Shown: piece by piece, positions 1-38,608 of the stretch
Position numbering within the stretch: the stretch's first letter is position 1
Layout of the letters: each line of letters opens with the position of its first letter
From: Chrysomallon squamiferum
Taxonomy: Eukaryota; Mollusca; Gastropoda; Neomphalida; Peltospiridae
DNA length: 64,000 nt
Assembly: GCA_012295275.1 (NCBI GenBank)
Contig: CM022671.1
Coordinates: 7,699,727 to 7,763,726, forward strand
Direction: 5' to 3'
Notes under the pieces: generated by a model
What the model saw: the letters and a program-made list of their open reading frames with translations, nothing else
Told to the model about the DNA's origin: nothing
Databases searched by the model: none
Program-made: the position numbers and the translations under genes

Positions 1-262
1 ATAATAGATAACTGCCAACAGTTTATAAAAACTAGCTATCAACAATTCATTTTTCTTTATTTCATTTTTTGTTACTTGTTTTTTTTTTTTCTTTTTTTTC
101 TTTTCTTTTTTTTTTTTTTTTTTTTTTGTTTGTTACATAATGTGTTAAAATTTCATTAATAAAAATCACTATTGCAAATTATCATTGTTATTATAATTAT
201 TATTATTATTATTATTATTTAAATTTGACCCTTCTCTCTCTCTCTCTCTCTCTCTACTTCAG

Positions 263-683
263 CATGAGATGATGGATCAGCAGTTGTCTGGGTCTGGTGT
301 TCAGGAAGGCATGCATCCTCACTCGAGAGCGGACACAGGTCGGTCAGACAGTGTGCATGTTTCTGACACTCATAGCCAGTGTTATTCTGACGATCAGGCT
401 GCACCTCACCTTGGTGATGTTATTGAGCCCATTTCACCTCCAGGTAGACAATCTGCCACATATCTGCAGGTGTTCTAATCTTTCTTCCCTATTCTAGTTG
501 GTTGCTTGCAGCTTCTTATTTTATTTTATTTGTTGTGGGGTTGTTGGTATTTTTTTTTTTTTTTTTTTTATTATTATTATTATTTTTTTTTTTTTTTTTT
601 TGGTGTGTGCGTGTGTGGTTTTATCTTGTAGCATATGCAGCTTGCTTTACACATTTTTTAAGTCTGTAGTATTATTGTTGTTC

Positions 684-718
<35 letters not shown>

Positions 719-880
719 TAATCTCTTTTTAATTATGATTAATAATTATTATATATATATTTTTTGTTTTAATTATATATATATTTTTTATTTTTAATTA
801 TTGTATATATATTTTTTTTAATTTTTTTTTTTTGTGGATGTGTCTTTGTTGTTTTTTTTAATTATTATTAAGATGACTTT

Positions 881-919
<39 letters not shown>

Positions 920-3458
920 TTTAGTACCTGCTCTTGCATGGGTAATTTATTCATTCCTCTTGCTGCCATATATAATATTTTAAACCTGCTTATGCAGTTC
1001 CTGGCTGATTTATTTGTATTTGTCCACCTGTTTCAGTTTGTTTATTTTTTATTTTTTATTTATTTTTTATTTTTTATTATTGCCCTCAGCTTTATGTTTA
1101 GTTATATGAGTGCTTTTGCACTAAAACTCATTGTGCAGTTTGAGAACATTCACTGTTTAAAAACATTTACATTGTACAACTCTTGCTACATGGCCAGACT
1201 CTTCATTATATTTGACAGTTTGCAGCATGGCTGTAGTGAAATGTTGTATACACATAAGTCAGATACACATTTAGTTTTATTTTGAACATCTGTATTAAAA
1301 GACTTTTAGATAGAAAATGGACTGAACAAGAATATGAATAATTTGTTTTATGGCTGTACATGAATAAATCAGATACATACATATTTTAGTTTGAACATCT
1401 GTGTCTGATTTATATAAACTTTAAAAGAGAAAATGAATTGAATGTGTCTTGCAGCAGTTTTGCACTATGGCTGCACTGGAATAGTGTGCATTAATACATA
1501 AAAGCATTCAGTTAATTTTCTCTGTACAGCAGATTCTGATTTTTTTTTTAAAATGGTGAATTCTTTTTTTTTTTTCTTTTTTTTTCCAATTAGTCAGCAA
1601 AGGATTGTTGTCACCTAACTGCCACAGTAACATTTTCATAAAACAAAATAATTACATTTCATATCAGTACAGTGGCATATGATAATAAACTTTTGGATCT
1701 AAGAACTCCTATTAAAACTGTTGTATGAAAAAACAACAAAAAACATCAACATTTATGACAATCCAACATTTTTAACCACAAAAGGTTAACAACATTATTC
1801 TATTTATTTTTTAATTACTAACAGTTGACTGTTATAATCATTCTTAAACTGCTATTTTTTTACACTTCACATTTTTATTTTATATTTCTGTTCTATTTAA
1901 TAACAACAGAACTAGTTCTCACCAATTCTTTTAATACTAATTTTCATTTGCACTGCTAATAGCTCCACTAGTCTCTTCCATTCTATCTCTTTCTCTTATT
2001 GTGCTGTCTCGTGTTTGTTGGGTCTTTACCTACAAATACACTAACACATTTAAACTTTTGATTCTTTTTTAATTTTTTACTCAGATACAAAAATGTGTGT
2101 GTGTGTGTGTGTGTGTGTGTGCTTGTGCGTGCTTGTGCGTGTGTTTGTGAAATATGTTAAATAATGTTAAACTAAGAATATATTCTCTGTTGGGTGTTAT
2201 AACAGTGGTAAAATTATAAATAAATTAATATTTATCTACATCAGTATAAATATGATATCCTTAAATGACACTAATAATTACTACAGTTTTACAGCTTTTC
2301 AAAGTGCTTTTGTGTGCATGTGTGTTTGTTTATTTAAGTCAAATTATTCATTTTTCTGCTTTGTCTTAAATTAACCCTATGAACTGTGAGCTACTGGTTT
2401 GTCATAAGCTACAGAGTTGACATCTCATATCCTACATTAAGAAGATGAATCAAACAGGCATAATGATTGTGCTGTGATTACTGCCTTCATATACATAATT
2501 AATCTTAACCTTGATTCCAGACTAACCAGTCCTGTAGAATGTAAGAAAATAAGGAACTCTAAGTTTACTCGTACTATGGGCTCAAAGGGTTAATAAGTAA
2601 AAGCAGTTGGCAGCGTTAGGTTGGCAAATGGCATGTCACGTTTACCTGGAGAAAACATACCAGTCACTTTTTAAAAAGTACATGCTTCTCTTTATCATCT
2701 TTTTATTTATTATGGAATGTATATTATGGAGAAAATGTTCAGGTAAAAGACATCAAAATTTGTTCACAAGCATGTACATGAATGTATGCATGCATCCATG
2801 TGCACAACATACACACACACATACACACATACAAGAATACAAGTTTGCAAGCACAAATCTGATGTAATTATATAAATTCATGTCACTTCTCTATATATCA
2901 GGCACAATGTTGTATTTTTGGAAATTATTTACACTTTGTAAACAGTAATGAACACTTACTTTCACTGGATGAATTAAAAGTTTGCATTTCATCAGTGATG
3001 TAATGAGATCTCTTTTTAATTTTGTAATAATCTCAGAAATGAGAGATAAAATTAAGAGAAGCATGTTCTGTTTTTGTTCATCTGTTTATTTGCATGATTG
3101 TGCTATATGTGCATGTATAAATATGCTTAAACATTATTTTTTGGTTACAAGTGAATATGAAAGAAAGGTTCAAAAAGGAAAGAAAAACATTCGAAATAAT
3201 GATTTATAATTAAAAAGCTGCAAAAATAGATTTAGTCTTTAGGAACACCTGCTTTATTCAGGAGTATCATATCTAAAGTGTTTCTATGATGAAACAAACA
3301 AAAATACTGAATACAACCATTATACTGCAGTTTGATTGTTTTGTTTACAGACAGACACCATACTTTGCTAATAATAAAGCAAGGCAATAATATATTAAGG
3401 ATATGCATTGAAACTGTCATTTTCCTTTCTTTCTTGGCATCATGTTTTGATAGAAATG

Positions 3459-3489
<31 letters not shown>

Positions 3490-5585
3490 ACCTGCAGAAT
3501 TGATGCATCTTTCAGATTTTAAATTTGTCTGTATGTAATGATTTTGTCAAAGAAAGGAAAATGGAAGCATCCCTGCATTCTTCAATGGGCTCATTGTATT
3601 ATTGTCATGCTATATATTAATGCCAAAGGTTGGTGTCTAGAAACAAACAAAACAGTTTTTTAGCAGTATATGTAATGTGTTTAGATTGTTTGTTTTTAAT
3701 CATCATAGAAACATATTAATGAAATTTGTTATTAGTGTTTATGTTCCATTATGGAATTAGATTTCAACTCGGTCAGATAAATTGTAAAATCATTAGGATA
3801 TTCTAATTTTCCTTACCCATTTATTTCTTTAATGATCTGATAAATTCTCTGTCTATCCATACAGTCAAGTCTTCCCTTATCATATTTCAAAAAAGTTTCA
3901 AAGTTTACAGATAGTTATCCATAATTTAAAGAACTGTTACTCTGAATTTCAAAAAGACAGTCAATCTATAATCATTTTTTATTATTAAAAAAAAAAAAAA
4001 AAAGGGTAGGATGAGTGACTGAGCATAACAAAACAAAACTTAATAGACACCAGTGTTCAAAAGTTTAAAAATTTTATATAACATCAAAACATTTTGGTAC
4101 TACTTCTCTCAACCTTCTCAGTTGTTAAGAGATTATTTTCTTTGTTCTGAAATAATTTTGATTGTTTGTATCTTTGTAGGGCAAGCTGACAGCACTGGTC
4201 TAGTTCTACCCTCAGCCGAAGGATCCAGTCTTAAGACATCATTACAGCACACAAATTTACATGAATATATGAAAAGTAAAATAGAGACTGCCTTGAGAGA
4301 TGAAATGCCTAGCAGTCAGTCTGAAATGCAGAAAAAAGGTCAGCCAGAAACTCAGCTCCTTGGCATGAGACTACAGAGTCCAGTGGATTCTTCTCAAATG
4401 TCACATGCCAACCAGCCACTGGCGAAACATCAGGTGGGACATGATGAGGTGCAGCTTCAGACTCAAAGAGAGTCACAAGAAAATGAGCCTCAGTCATCAT
4501 CAGTCAGACATCATTTATTGGAAGGACAAAACATGGATGATCACAGCGATGTTAAACAAGCAGAAGCAGACTCTAAACCATCTCAGGGAGAAGGTGATGT
4601 GATGAAGGAAATGACAGATGATCATTCTCAGAAAGGAAGTCAGCAAGGCTCAAAAAGCAAAACATCAGCAGCTGAATCATCAGACCAGTCTCTTGCCTCC
4701 ACACAACAGGCAGCCAGCAAAAAACGTGCCAACAGTCGACAGGCAACTAAGTTAGCAGCTTCCAGAGACCATGGACGAGAAATGCACAAGTCGTCGGGTA
4801 AAAAGTGTCTGAAGTCAGAGTATGATTTCCCAGACAGTCCTGATGAAGAGTGTCTTGGGAAGACTCCAAGCAGCTACATGGCTCTCTCTGGAACTGTTCG
4901 CAGTCCTCGACGTGGTCATGTTGATAGCTCAGACAGTAAAACAACATCTGTGGCAGCATCAGAATCAGCAAACAAGGCAGCAGACACTCCAACAGTGGAC
5001 TCTGGTTCACTGGACTCTGACAGTGTGAGCTCACAGTCTAAAGATCACAATAAAACTGAATCACTTGATATTGCAGAACGTCCTCAGTCAATGGAACATG
5101 GAAAGACCAGGTTTGGTACTCGAACTAGTAATGAAGATGTGGATGATTCTGTGGACAGTACACGTTCGGATCCTGCAGCAGCTGAATCAGGTGACAAGAT
5201 TGACAGTTCCACTGATGTTTCTGTCAGTGTTCCATCAGGCGAATCTGCCAGAATGTCAAAACCATCTTCACCAAGAATTCACAGCAGCAGTCCACGTTTG
5301 GGAGCAGATATGTATGAGGCAGCAGACGTTAGTTCCCAGAGTCAAGCCGACAGTGTGAGTTCCGGGGCATACGTACAACAGTCTCGCAGCCCTCGATCTT
5401 CTGACTACAGCCGGCCACATTCTAGCTTGGACGTTCCCAAGAGTTCTGCTTATTCTTACCCTGCTTCCCAGCCTGTTGTGTCTAGCATGTTACAGGAATC
5501 GGTTCATTCTGTCATATCTCGAGATAAAGAATCTGCTCCTTGTTTATCGTCACAGTATGAAATGCTCTCAGATGATGAGGATTAA
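263..5585 (+). CDS. NCOR: Nuclear receptor corepressor (NCoR/SMRT-like), C-terminal two coding exons; 5' part outside window
   Basis: Two coding exons are visible, 263-443 and 4180-5585. The acceptor before 263 ends in CTTCAG, the donor after 443 is GTAGAC, and the acceptor before 4180 ends in TTTGTAG. The split codon G|GG keeps the frame, giving 528 residues to the TAA stop. The product is Ser/Gln/Asp-rich, low-complexity and largely disordered. It has a PDSPDEE patch, many SPR/SPS sites, and ends in SSQYEMLSDDED. From family knowledge, vertebrate NCoR and SMRT finish with a very similar QYETLSDS-type acidic tail, and this is the main basis for the call. The family scaffolds HDAC3/TBL1 complexes on unliganded nuclear receptors in the nucleus. 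The SANT and HDAC-binding regions would lie upstream of the window. No clear CoRNR box (I/LxxI/VI) is visible in these exons. The terminal motif is short and the rest is low-complexity, so another Ser-rich nuclear protein is possible. Confidence 0.66.
444..4179 (+). other. Last intron of the corepressor gene
   Basis: This 3.7 kb intron runs from donor GTAGAC at 444 to the acceptor at 4178-4179. It holds poly-T runs (for example 550-600 and 880-917), (TTA)n near 680-718, (TG)n at 2095-2121, and poly-A near 3460-3486 and 3987-4003. Open frames at 498-797, 938-1285 and 2607-2867 read through low-complexity or AT-rich sequence and show no protein-like composition. I see no further exon. Confidence 0.6.
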
Positions 5586-8500
5586 TATAAATACAACATT
5601 ACAGAAGACCTCAGAAATGGTGACTACTCACTGTGGCAGCATGAAGTGATTTTCATTAATCATTTATCTGCTGATCATGGAGATTCTGTTTTAGAATTAT
5701 TGCTGAAGTGTAGATAACATCTTTTACCTGCTTGTAGGATATATAAATATGTAAAAATTAAAATAAATTAAATTAAATAAATAGAAAATTATTTGTTGAA
5801 GAAAAACAAGAAAATCCTTGATAGTGAAGGAGCAACATTTATTTTAAACTGTACTGCATTTAAAATAATGCAGTTTCACGAAATTAGATAGAACATTTCA
5901 TTTCATACTCACTTCATTATCAGATTTAACATGTACATTTAAAACATTAAGAGAAATGTTTGAGAAAAGTTTTAAATGTTAAAGGACACACTTTCTTTGT
6001 TTCTGATATAGTTATATATCACTTGAAACAACATTTTTCTTGTTTTTGTTTTCTTTCATTTTTTATTTATTTATTTAAGAGTTTTTATGGTATCATGTTA
6101 TATTTTGATGTATGTACACACATTTAATTATCTTTGCATGTGACAAAAAATTTAATTGCTTTATATGTACATAATATTTTTTGCTTTGATTTTTAATACT
6201 TTTTTTTTTTTTTTTTTTTTTTTAATGATTTTTCTTTTTAAGGTTTTTACCAAATACATTGAAACTGAACTTGTAAATAAATTTTTATTTTGAACCATTT
6301 TCAAAACTATTCTTCCCTTCCAATATTTTAAAAACAGTAATTATTATTTTCAGTAATTTGATTTCAATTCCATTTTCTTCAGAAAAAAATAAATAAGAGA
6401 GAGCGAGAGAGAGAGATTTCGGTTTTGTCACATGTAAATATTAGTTAATTTTGGTTAAATGAAAAAATTGTATTCCTTATTGTAACTTTGTCTCATTATT
6501 TGAAACATTACGTTAAAACAAATAATAAAAACATGAAATATTTAAAAATTGGCTTTTGTTTTCTGTTTCAGTTATTCAGATTAAACACATAATAATAATT
6601 AATTAATTGGGTAACTAACTAATAGATTAATATCTATTAGTTTCATCACTGGATCATTTGCAAGCTCATTTTTAGCAAAATATCAAAATTGGAATTTATT
6701 TATCACTCCCATTACTGTTGCCAAACGGTCAATAATCAATAGTGACTTAAGACTTGGTTTTATGTGACAGGCCAGTTTGTAAAAATGAAATGTCACTTAC
6801 TTCTTAATTATCATATCTTATTTCAAAGGCAATATATTCCTCACTCTTTTTAAAGTATTTTTTTGTAGCTTCGTTGTTTTGCATGTCAGCACAGAAATTA
6901 CACTGGAATTTTAATCTTCTGACTGGAGTTTAGGTAGAAATTTCATTTGCATTACTCACACAGTAAAGTTGTCGTCTCCTGGTAATTGCTATAAGGAAAT
7001 CTGTTCTAGCTGCCCAAATATAAATGTGTATAAAACTGGAATGGCTATTTTTGTTTTATGTTGCTGTCTGCCTGCAGTTTATTTTGAATCTTTCTACTTA
7101 CAGCAAATAAATATATATTGCATCCTTTAAAGTATCCAGCTGAATGCATTATTTTTCAGTAGTTTACACATTATCTGTGACATTTCAAGGTTTCAACTAA
7201 CAAAACCCATTGAACTACATAAGTGTATGTGTATTTGTACAGTAACAAATTCATCTTTCACAACAAATAGGTTATGTATTGTTCTGTATTTGCATAGCCG
7301 GGCAGTTTATATTGTATATAAATGTTACCACTAATAAAGTGAATGATTATACAAGAATAAAAATATTAAAATTTACATATACAGTTCATGTTGTAAACAA
7401 AAATGGACTTACGTTTCTTCTTTAAGACATCTTTCAGGTTGAGTACCTGTTTATTACTGGCACATGTGAATGTATATGTAACATTAATATTTATTTTTAG
7501 TAAATAATGAAATCTGAACTAAGTGCAATGAAAAATCACACAAGTACAAAGAATCAATTCAGATGAGTCTGTCACACCTTCACACACAATGCTGATTATC
7601 AAAGGGACATAACTCTTAAAATACGGCTCTTAAACATAACAAGTGTTGGAATCTACACAACCACTGTAACACATTAAAACAATAAACCATTCGAAAAAAA
7701 TTATTTTTTTATTCAGATATGAAATTAATAATCTCTTCAAATAAAATATAAACAGCAATACTCTGACCTAACATTAATTTTAATCATGATACTGACCTTA
7801 CTAACAAGCAATTACAAATGTTATTAATTTATTTATTTATAAAAAAAGATATACATATTAAAAATAACACATTGTGGTGTACTGCATTTTTTAATGTTAA
7901 TTAATAGATTCAATATCAAAGTTTACAATTGAGGTTTGTTCAGTTCTCAACTGGCAGTAGAATTGGAAAAACATTCAAAATTAGTACAGAACAGTCATTT
8001 GCAACCTCAAACACAATTTGTTTATTATACTGGAAGACACCTACAGTGACCTATAGAAGCTGTATTTCAGCTGTTCGTAAAAAACACTGCTTAATATAAC
8101 TAGCATACACAAAACAGTCTCAAGTAGATAACCGATTACTGTTAGTGACCGATTTAAGTAGATAACTGACATGCACTTAAGTTTTAAGTAGATAACATCT
8201 TCAGCAGTTTTAACATTTTAGATAGGTAACTGGGATGTAAAATAAATTGCTTTTAGTCAAAAACATACTAGTTTTAAGTAGATAACTGACATTCAAGTAA
8301 CACTTTCAAATGAATTACCCACATTAATGTAATATTGTTTTTAAGTAGACAGCTGACATTCAGGTAACAATATTTAAACATAAATGATATTCATATAACA
8401 CTGTTTCAGATAGATAACTAATCTATCATTGTTTTAAGTAGATAGTGAATATCTGTCAGTTTTTAAAAAAAATAACCGATGTTCATGAAGTTCCTAATTT

Positions 8501-8675
8501 TGACTATTTAAGTACCATTCGTGTAACACTATTTTTTTAAATGTTCACATTATTTTATACAGATTTCCGACACATCCATGTGCTAAACTGTATTTTTTAA
8601 TTTATAAATTACAGTCTAACATCAGTGTTTTACACACGCAAATGATGTCTGTGTGACAAATACACATAACAAATG
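5586..8675. other. Convergent 3' UTRs and spacer between corepressor gene and MZT2
   Basis: No coding region is apparent. Plus-strand AATAAA hexamers downstream of the corepressor stop occur at 6276-6281 and 6524-6529, with further ones near 7105 and 7333. A minus-strand AATAAA (TTTATT at 8021-8026) could serve MZT2. A degenerate tandem repeat occupies about 8118-8530. Which polyA sites are used cannot be told from sequence. Confidence 0.5.
8118..8530. repeat. Degenerate minisatellite, core TTTTAAGTAGATAACTGACA
   Basis: The core TTAAGTAGATAAC, with an A/TTC tail and often a following AAGTAACAC, recurs about ten times. Copies lie near 8121, 8155, 8188, 8218, 8274, 8340, 8408, 8436, 8465 and 8505, at uneven spacing of about 30-70 bp and with many substitutions. 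The array sits just downstream of the MZT2 stop, so it probably lies in that gene's 3' UTR or flank. Confidence 0.6.
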
Positions 8676-9349
8676 TTATCTACGAGCTTCTGGTCGACGT
8701 ATAGCTGTCTGTGCACGACCACGATTTTTAGCTTCAGGTCTTAGTCCATGACGTTCAGGCTGCAATGATGCTTGTACAATGTCATCTGAATACACAGAGT
8801 GCGAGTGAACAGCATTGGTTGCAACAGCCTTTTTCTTGTACGACCCAGTCATCGATTTAAGCATTTGTAACAGAGCTGATGGAGCGACATTTAACTTGAG
8901 AAGGTCTAGCAAAATTCTGAAAAATTAAAAATGCTTGTAAAATTCAATATTATGTATATGTTTTTGTGCTCTGTATGTTTTAATATCATAAATAATTTTG
9001 AAAATTTGGGACAATATTTTTTATTTATTATTACTGACTATCATTTCTGCTTTCTATATAATATTTAATTCCATGCTCAGTATGATCTGTCCTTTGTATA
9101 TTTAATTATTCTACAAAATAAAAATGTAAAGTTAACTTTTTATATATTGTTTGATAATTTGAATTTGTTTTTGTGGGGTTTTTTTATAGAATTTTTAAGT
9201 ATACATGAACCACAAACATACTTAAAAACATCAGGATCTAAAACAACTCCAGCAAGTTGTGACAATTCATACAGTTCCGTTTCTTCTGGTGTCAAAACAT
9301 TTTTACTGAGCAGAGTAAATCTCAGCACTTCTGACTTCATAGTAGACAT
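8676..9349 (-). CDS. MZT2: Mitotic-spindle organizing protein 2 (MOZART2)
   Basis: There are two coding exons on the minus strand, 9349-9222 and 8916-8676. The donor is GTATGT, the acceptor is TTTTTCAG, and the split codon AA|A keeps the frame, giving 122 aa. The family core is clear: LTPEETELYELSQLAG, then DPDVFK, then ILLDLLKLNVAPSALLQMLK. This matches the vertebrate MZT2 core almost residue for residue. The last 60 residues are basic and disordered, as in the family. MZT2 is a small subunit of the gamma-tubulin ring complex that binds GCP subunits and helps place the complex at centrosomes. The start ATG at 9349 lies 10 nt after a TTTTTCAG acceptor, so a non-coding first exon probably lies upstream. 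An in-frame ATG at 9340 is an alternative start. The gene is head-to-head with OSBP and tail-to-tail with the corepressor gene. Confidence 0.93.
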
Positions 9350-11294
9350 CGTGTCAGCACTGAAAAATACCGTCTTATGATTCTGAAACCACAAAATTAA
9401 AAATTAACAAGTTACATATAAATTTTAAATTATGTTTTTCAGAATAGACATAAATATGGAATACAGTCATTTTCTATCCTATTTTTAATTTTTATAATTT
9501 GGACAGCCTGTTTTTCATTAAATTTTTCTTTTCCACTCATATGTTCAATTTGATTTTGCTTATTACCATCCTGTGATGACTGCCAATACTGACTTTGTTA
9601 ATGGTTGTTATATTTGTGACCATGTATGTTTGGTTTGTTTGTCACAATATAGTCAATTTCATTTTCCAAACCCTGCTTCCTTTTAAAATATGGAACTGGA
9701 GTTGCAGTGTGTTGTCATGATGCTGACAATTCAATCAATCTTCATTCCTTGTATTTAGCCCCTATTTCCCTAGCCATTATTAGAATAATCCAAGAATTAG
9801 ACAAATTGTAACAACAGAACCAATATAACCACTATAATCTGTGTGTGTGTTTAAATTAGTTGTTTGAAAAAAATAATAATAATAATTAAAAACAATTTAG
9901 TATTTTAAAATAAAAATAAATAAATAAATATATATATATATATATATATACATTTTCTACTTCCAAATTAGTCTGCATAATCTTCTATATTTTAAAAGAG
10001 ACAGACAGTCAGAGAGACAGAAAAATCAATGCTCTTTTCGGTGATAATTAAAAGTCACATTATCATATTATGATTAACACCGTAAATGGCGTAATACATA
10101 AGTATGATAAGACTTAAGTTTAAATTTTACGTAATTACCATTTTAAATCATTATAATTTAAAGTTTTTTAATTTTATATTTTGTGAGTTTTTATTCTTAC
10201 CGAAAAGTTGATTGTTGTTATTCTTTTTTTCTTTTTTTTTTTTTTTTTTTTTTTTCACATTACAGCAACCGTGTATTAATAAACAAAACAGTTAATAAAA
10301 TTTTATTTTATTTCAGGAAGTAATGCTCTATTTTAATGACAAAATTTCTATTTTATTACGCTTCTTCATTATAGTAATAAACTAAAACAAAAAAGGAATA
10401 TGGGTCAGTCTATTTTATAAATACCATTACGTTAAAGCTATAAACTAAACAACAAGCTGTAATATATTTTACAAACATAAATCGAATGTTCCAAATACGT
10501 TTAATTTTTTTTTTAAATAGCAAAATTGTTTGATATCACATCAGTTGTAGAGATACTTTCGACGAAACTATGAAAATTACTTATCTGTATCAAGCATATA
10601 TATATATATATATTTATCTTCGAATGCGCCCATCTGAGGGGACAGAAATGAGAGAAAGGACCACAGAGATGTATTATTCAGTTAATTGGTGTTTGTAAGC
10701 GTTGTAATACTGACACATATTTAGTTGTCAGTCATCCATTTTCTTATATAAAGAAAAACTAGTTGCCGCCATTAAAAATAAATTTATATTCGCATTTTAA
10801 TAATTTTATTTATTTTATTTATTCACGTAAACGCTTAATTATATAACTTGTTTCGTTGTTATTGCATTTACACAGGTTATTATAATTTATTCGAAATTTC
10901 CAGAAAACTTATTTTACGAACTGATTTTTTAAAATTACAATAAAAATTTTCTTTGATAAATTTCAAGTGTTATATTTTTAGAAGTTAATTTGTGTTAATG
11001 TTCTTTTTGTTATGTCTCATTATGGTATGACTCTGCATGCTTGCGTTAGCTAATACAGAACGGTATTTAAGTCAAGCATTCTTTTTCCTATTAAGACTTT
11101 ATTTTGATAAGAAACATTTCTGCTTATATTTTTAATGAAAACACTAATAAAATAAAATAACGGAAGGATCTTGAAGACATTGTGTAACATTTAGAAAGTA
11201 GTATATATTATACGTCGTCCATTTTCGTTAAAATGATACATTTGTTTTGATGTTCTAATGAAGAGAAAAGAAAAATAACCTATCATCCAGCGGG
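9350..11294. promoter_or_regulatory. Shared upstream region of MZT2 (-) and OSBP (+)
   Basis: This 1.9 kb spacer separates two divergent genes and has no credible ORF. Both first coding exons directly follow an acceptor-like site (TTTTTCAG on minus, ATCATCCAG on plus), so non-coding first exons of both genes should lie here. One candidate core is 10745-10773, where a TATATAAAG is followed by GCCGCCATT, the YY1-type element common near housekeeping promoters. Simple repeats include (TA)n at 9930-9950 and 10598-10612, and poly-T at 10220-10255. The exact transcription starts are not determined. Confidence 0.35.
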
Positions 11295-36006
<24,712 letters not shown>

Positions 36007-36571
36007 ATCATTATTACCTGGCTCTGAGCTGTGTACACATTACTTCTACTGAATGGTTATATCACATAACTGATTTCACTCTTAAAATGAGATGTATAAG
36101 ACTCACACACAGGTGCGCACATTTACACACACACACATACACATCAACATGCATGTACACTCACACATGTATATACATACATATACAAACACATATACAA
36201 ACACACATATATAAATCATTAACGCATGGATACACACAATCACATATGCAGATTTAAAAAATGTAATGTTAATAGATATTATGATTTAATCAAAATCGAG
36301 CCAAAAATAAAATATTGTAAAATCATTTCATTATGGATAATGTACTCTCTGATTGCCCATGTTGTATTCAGATATTTAAATGGGTTGTTTTTTAATTTAT
36401 GGAAGAAAAAAAATAAAATAAAAGGTGATTTTGGATTTGGAAAGCAAATTTTGAATAAAATATGTATTTTTAAAAAAAAATTAAAAGTGGTGTTTTTGAC
36501 TGAATATTTCATTCGTATTTCTTATAATACAAAGAAAAAGCATTAATTATGTTAAAATTTAGTCATGTTAC

Positions 36572-36577
36572 AATAAA
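36572..36577 (+). terminator. Candidate OSBP polyadenylation signal
   Basis: AATAAA lies about 565 bp after the stop, immediately followed by another AATAAA-like overlap, and is the first strong hexamer downstream. Earlier hexamers such as the AATAAA at about 36414 lie in an A-rich tract and are less convincing. Confidence 0.35.
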
Positions 36578-38574
36578 ATAAAAATCATGATTTATCACTT
36601 TGTGAAGACAGTGTGTTGATTATTATCTAATCTGCTTGCATTATGCTGTGATCAATTTCATATAAGGATGAATGCATTTAATAAATTAATGTTCCTGGTG
36701 CATGCTTTGACTAAATGAAGTTTGTGTTTGATGTGTGTCGACATCCAGTTTCTGTGTTAATTAATCAGGCCAGTGTTGTATTAATTCTTCACAGTTTGAA
36801 ATACATCATTATATTTACATGTAAAAACGTCACCTTTGAATCAGATGGTATGATATAAATAGTACTGTTGGGAGTCTGTGGTCTGTGCTGATTTTTTTTT
36901 TTTTTAAATTATGGAGATGAATTGGTATTGTTTTGCTGGTAGAAAAAAAATATCAAAAAATAATTATGTTTTTTTTTTTTTAATTACGTTTGTTGTTCAG
37001 ATTTTGCTGTATAATTTATTTTTCATTTTTGTTTTCATAGGTTTGTTTCTATCAACATTCTGAGGAAATGTAGACATTAACATTTTTTTATATACAGTCA
37101 CATATTCTGATAATAAATAGAAATAAATTTTACTTCATCTTAATCAGAAAATAAATGAATTTAAAAGATACCTTTATCTGAACACAATATCAAATCATAG
37201 ATTATTCATATTTTTCACCAAATCTTAAACAAATAATATAAACCATAATCACTGGTGTTGCAGTGCTATTTTCACAATCTTTAATTTATTAGAATTTACA
37301 TATTTTATATATCCAATAAACAAGAAATTTGCAGAATTATTTTCATCAATTTATTAAAAATGTTATATTTCACATGACAGGTAACCAAGAAACATACAGA
37401 ATTATTTTAACAATTTTTAATTTATTGAAAATTACGAATTGAAATCCTTTCTTGCCTGCATAAAGCACAAACTATTCATTGTAAACAGTACCTCAATTGT
37501 AATACAGTTTGAGTATCATGCTTGATAAATCTCACTTAAGACTTCTATACTTATTTAATTACAAAAACAGTGCAAGATGTTATCTTGTAACAACTTTGTC
37601 TTTGAATGCTGGATAATATGAATCATTAAAGCTTTTAGTTGTTATTTTAATTAAGAATAATGTGTTGTAACATCAGTTACTACAAAACTCATAAAGGACT
37701 TTAATATATTTTTACTTTTCTGTATAAAAACTTACAAAAAAAGGTTTTTTTAATATGTAATAATAATTACAAGCAATGTTCAGCTTAATTACCATTGTAC
37801 TTAATTAGCTCTTGTATTCAGAACAATATGCTTTCTATTGTATTCAAAACAAGAATTACATGCAACATGCTTCTTTTGTTTTTAAATTTTTACAACAGCA
37901 TTAAAGTATAGCTGTGGTGATATGAAGAAGTTGTCTAAATACATTTTCATGCTTCCAATTATATATATATATATATATATATACATACATATATATATAT
38001 ATATTTTTTTTTTTTTATTTTTTTTTTTCTCTCATTTATTCTGTCCAGTCTTAGTTGATAATGAAGTGTAACAACAAAAGAACAAAGTCTAAAAATAACT
38101 GGGAGCCACAATATTTCTGTAGTCATGACATCAATGTGTACAATGTGGATCAATTTGCTCTGGTGTCAGAGAGAATACATACAGCTATCTATCCACCATG
38201 TTTACAATGATGTCATCATCAATCCAGGCATTAACAGGTAAAATGGTGGCATCCAGATGTTTTGTAACAATATTATATTATTATTCTCATATTTTGTTAC
38301 AAGCAATGATAGGTCACCCAGAACCATGCAATAATATCTTGGAACTGTAAAGATTTTTGATGAGATTGTTTACCTTTTTATACATAAAGATGAACGTTAC
38401 TGGTCTATCATATTTAATATAGATGTTATTGTAATTTATTTTAAGAGTTTAAATGAATGAAATATATGCAGCTTGGACAAAAATTAGAATGTTACAACTG
38501 CTATTACTGTTATTATAGAAAAAAAAATGTAATTTTTTTTTTTTATGCACTACATGAAGTTAATGTTATTGTTG

Positions 38575-38608
<34 letters not shown>

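Noticed and set aside
498-1285. Open frames rich in Phe/Leu/Ile in the corepressor intron
   Set aside because: They come from poly-T and TTA repeats and lie inside a well-supported intron.
4309-5358. Overlapping frames on both strands within the corepressor terminal exon
   Set aside because: Shadows of the 510-codon frame that carries the acidic C-terminal motif.
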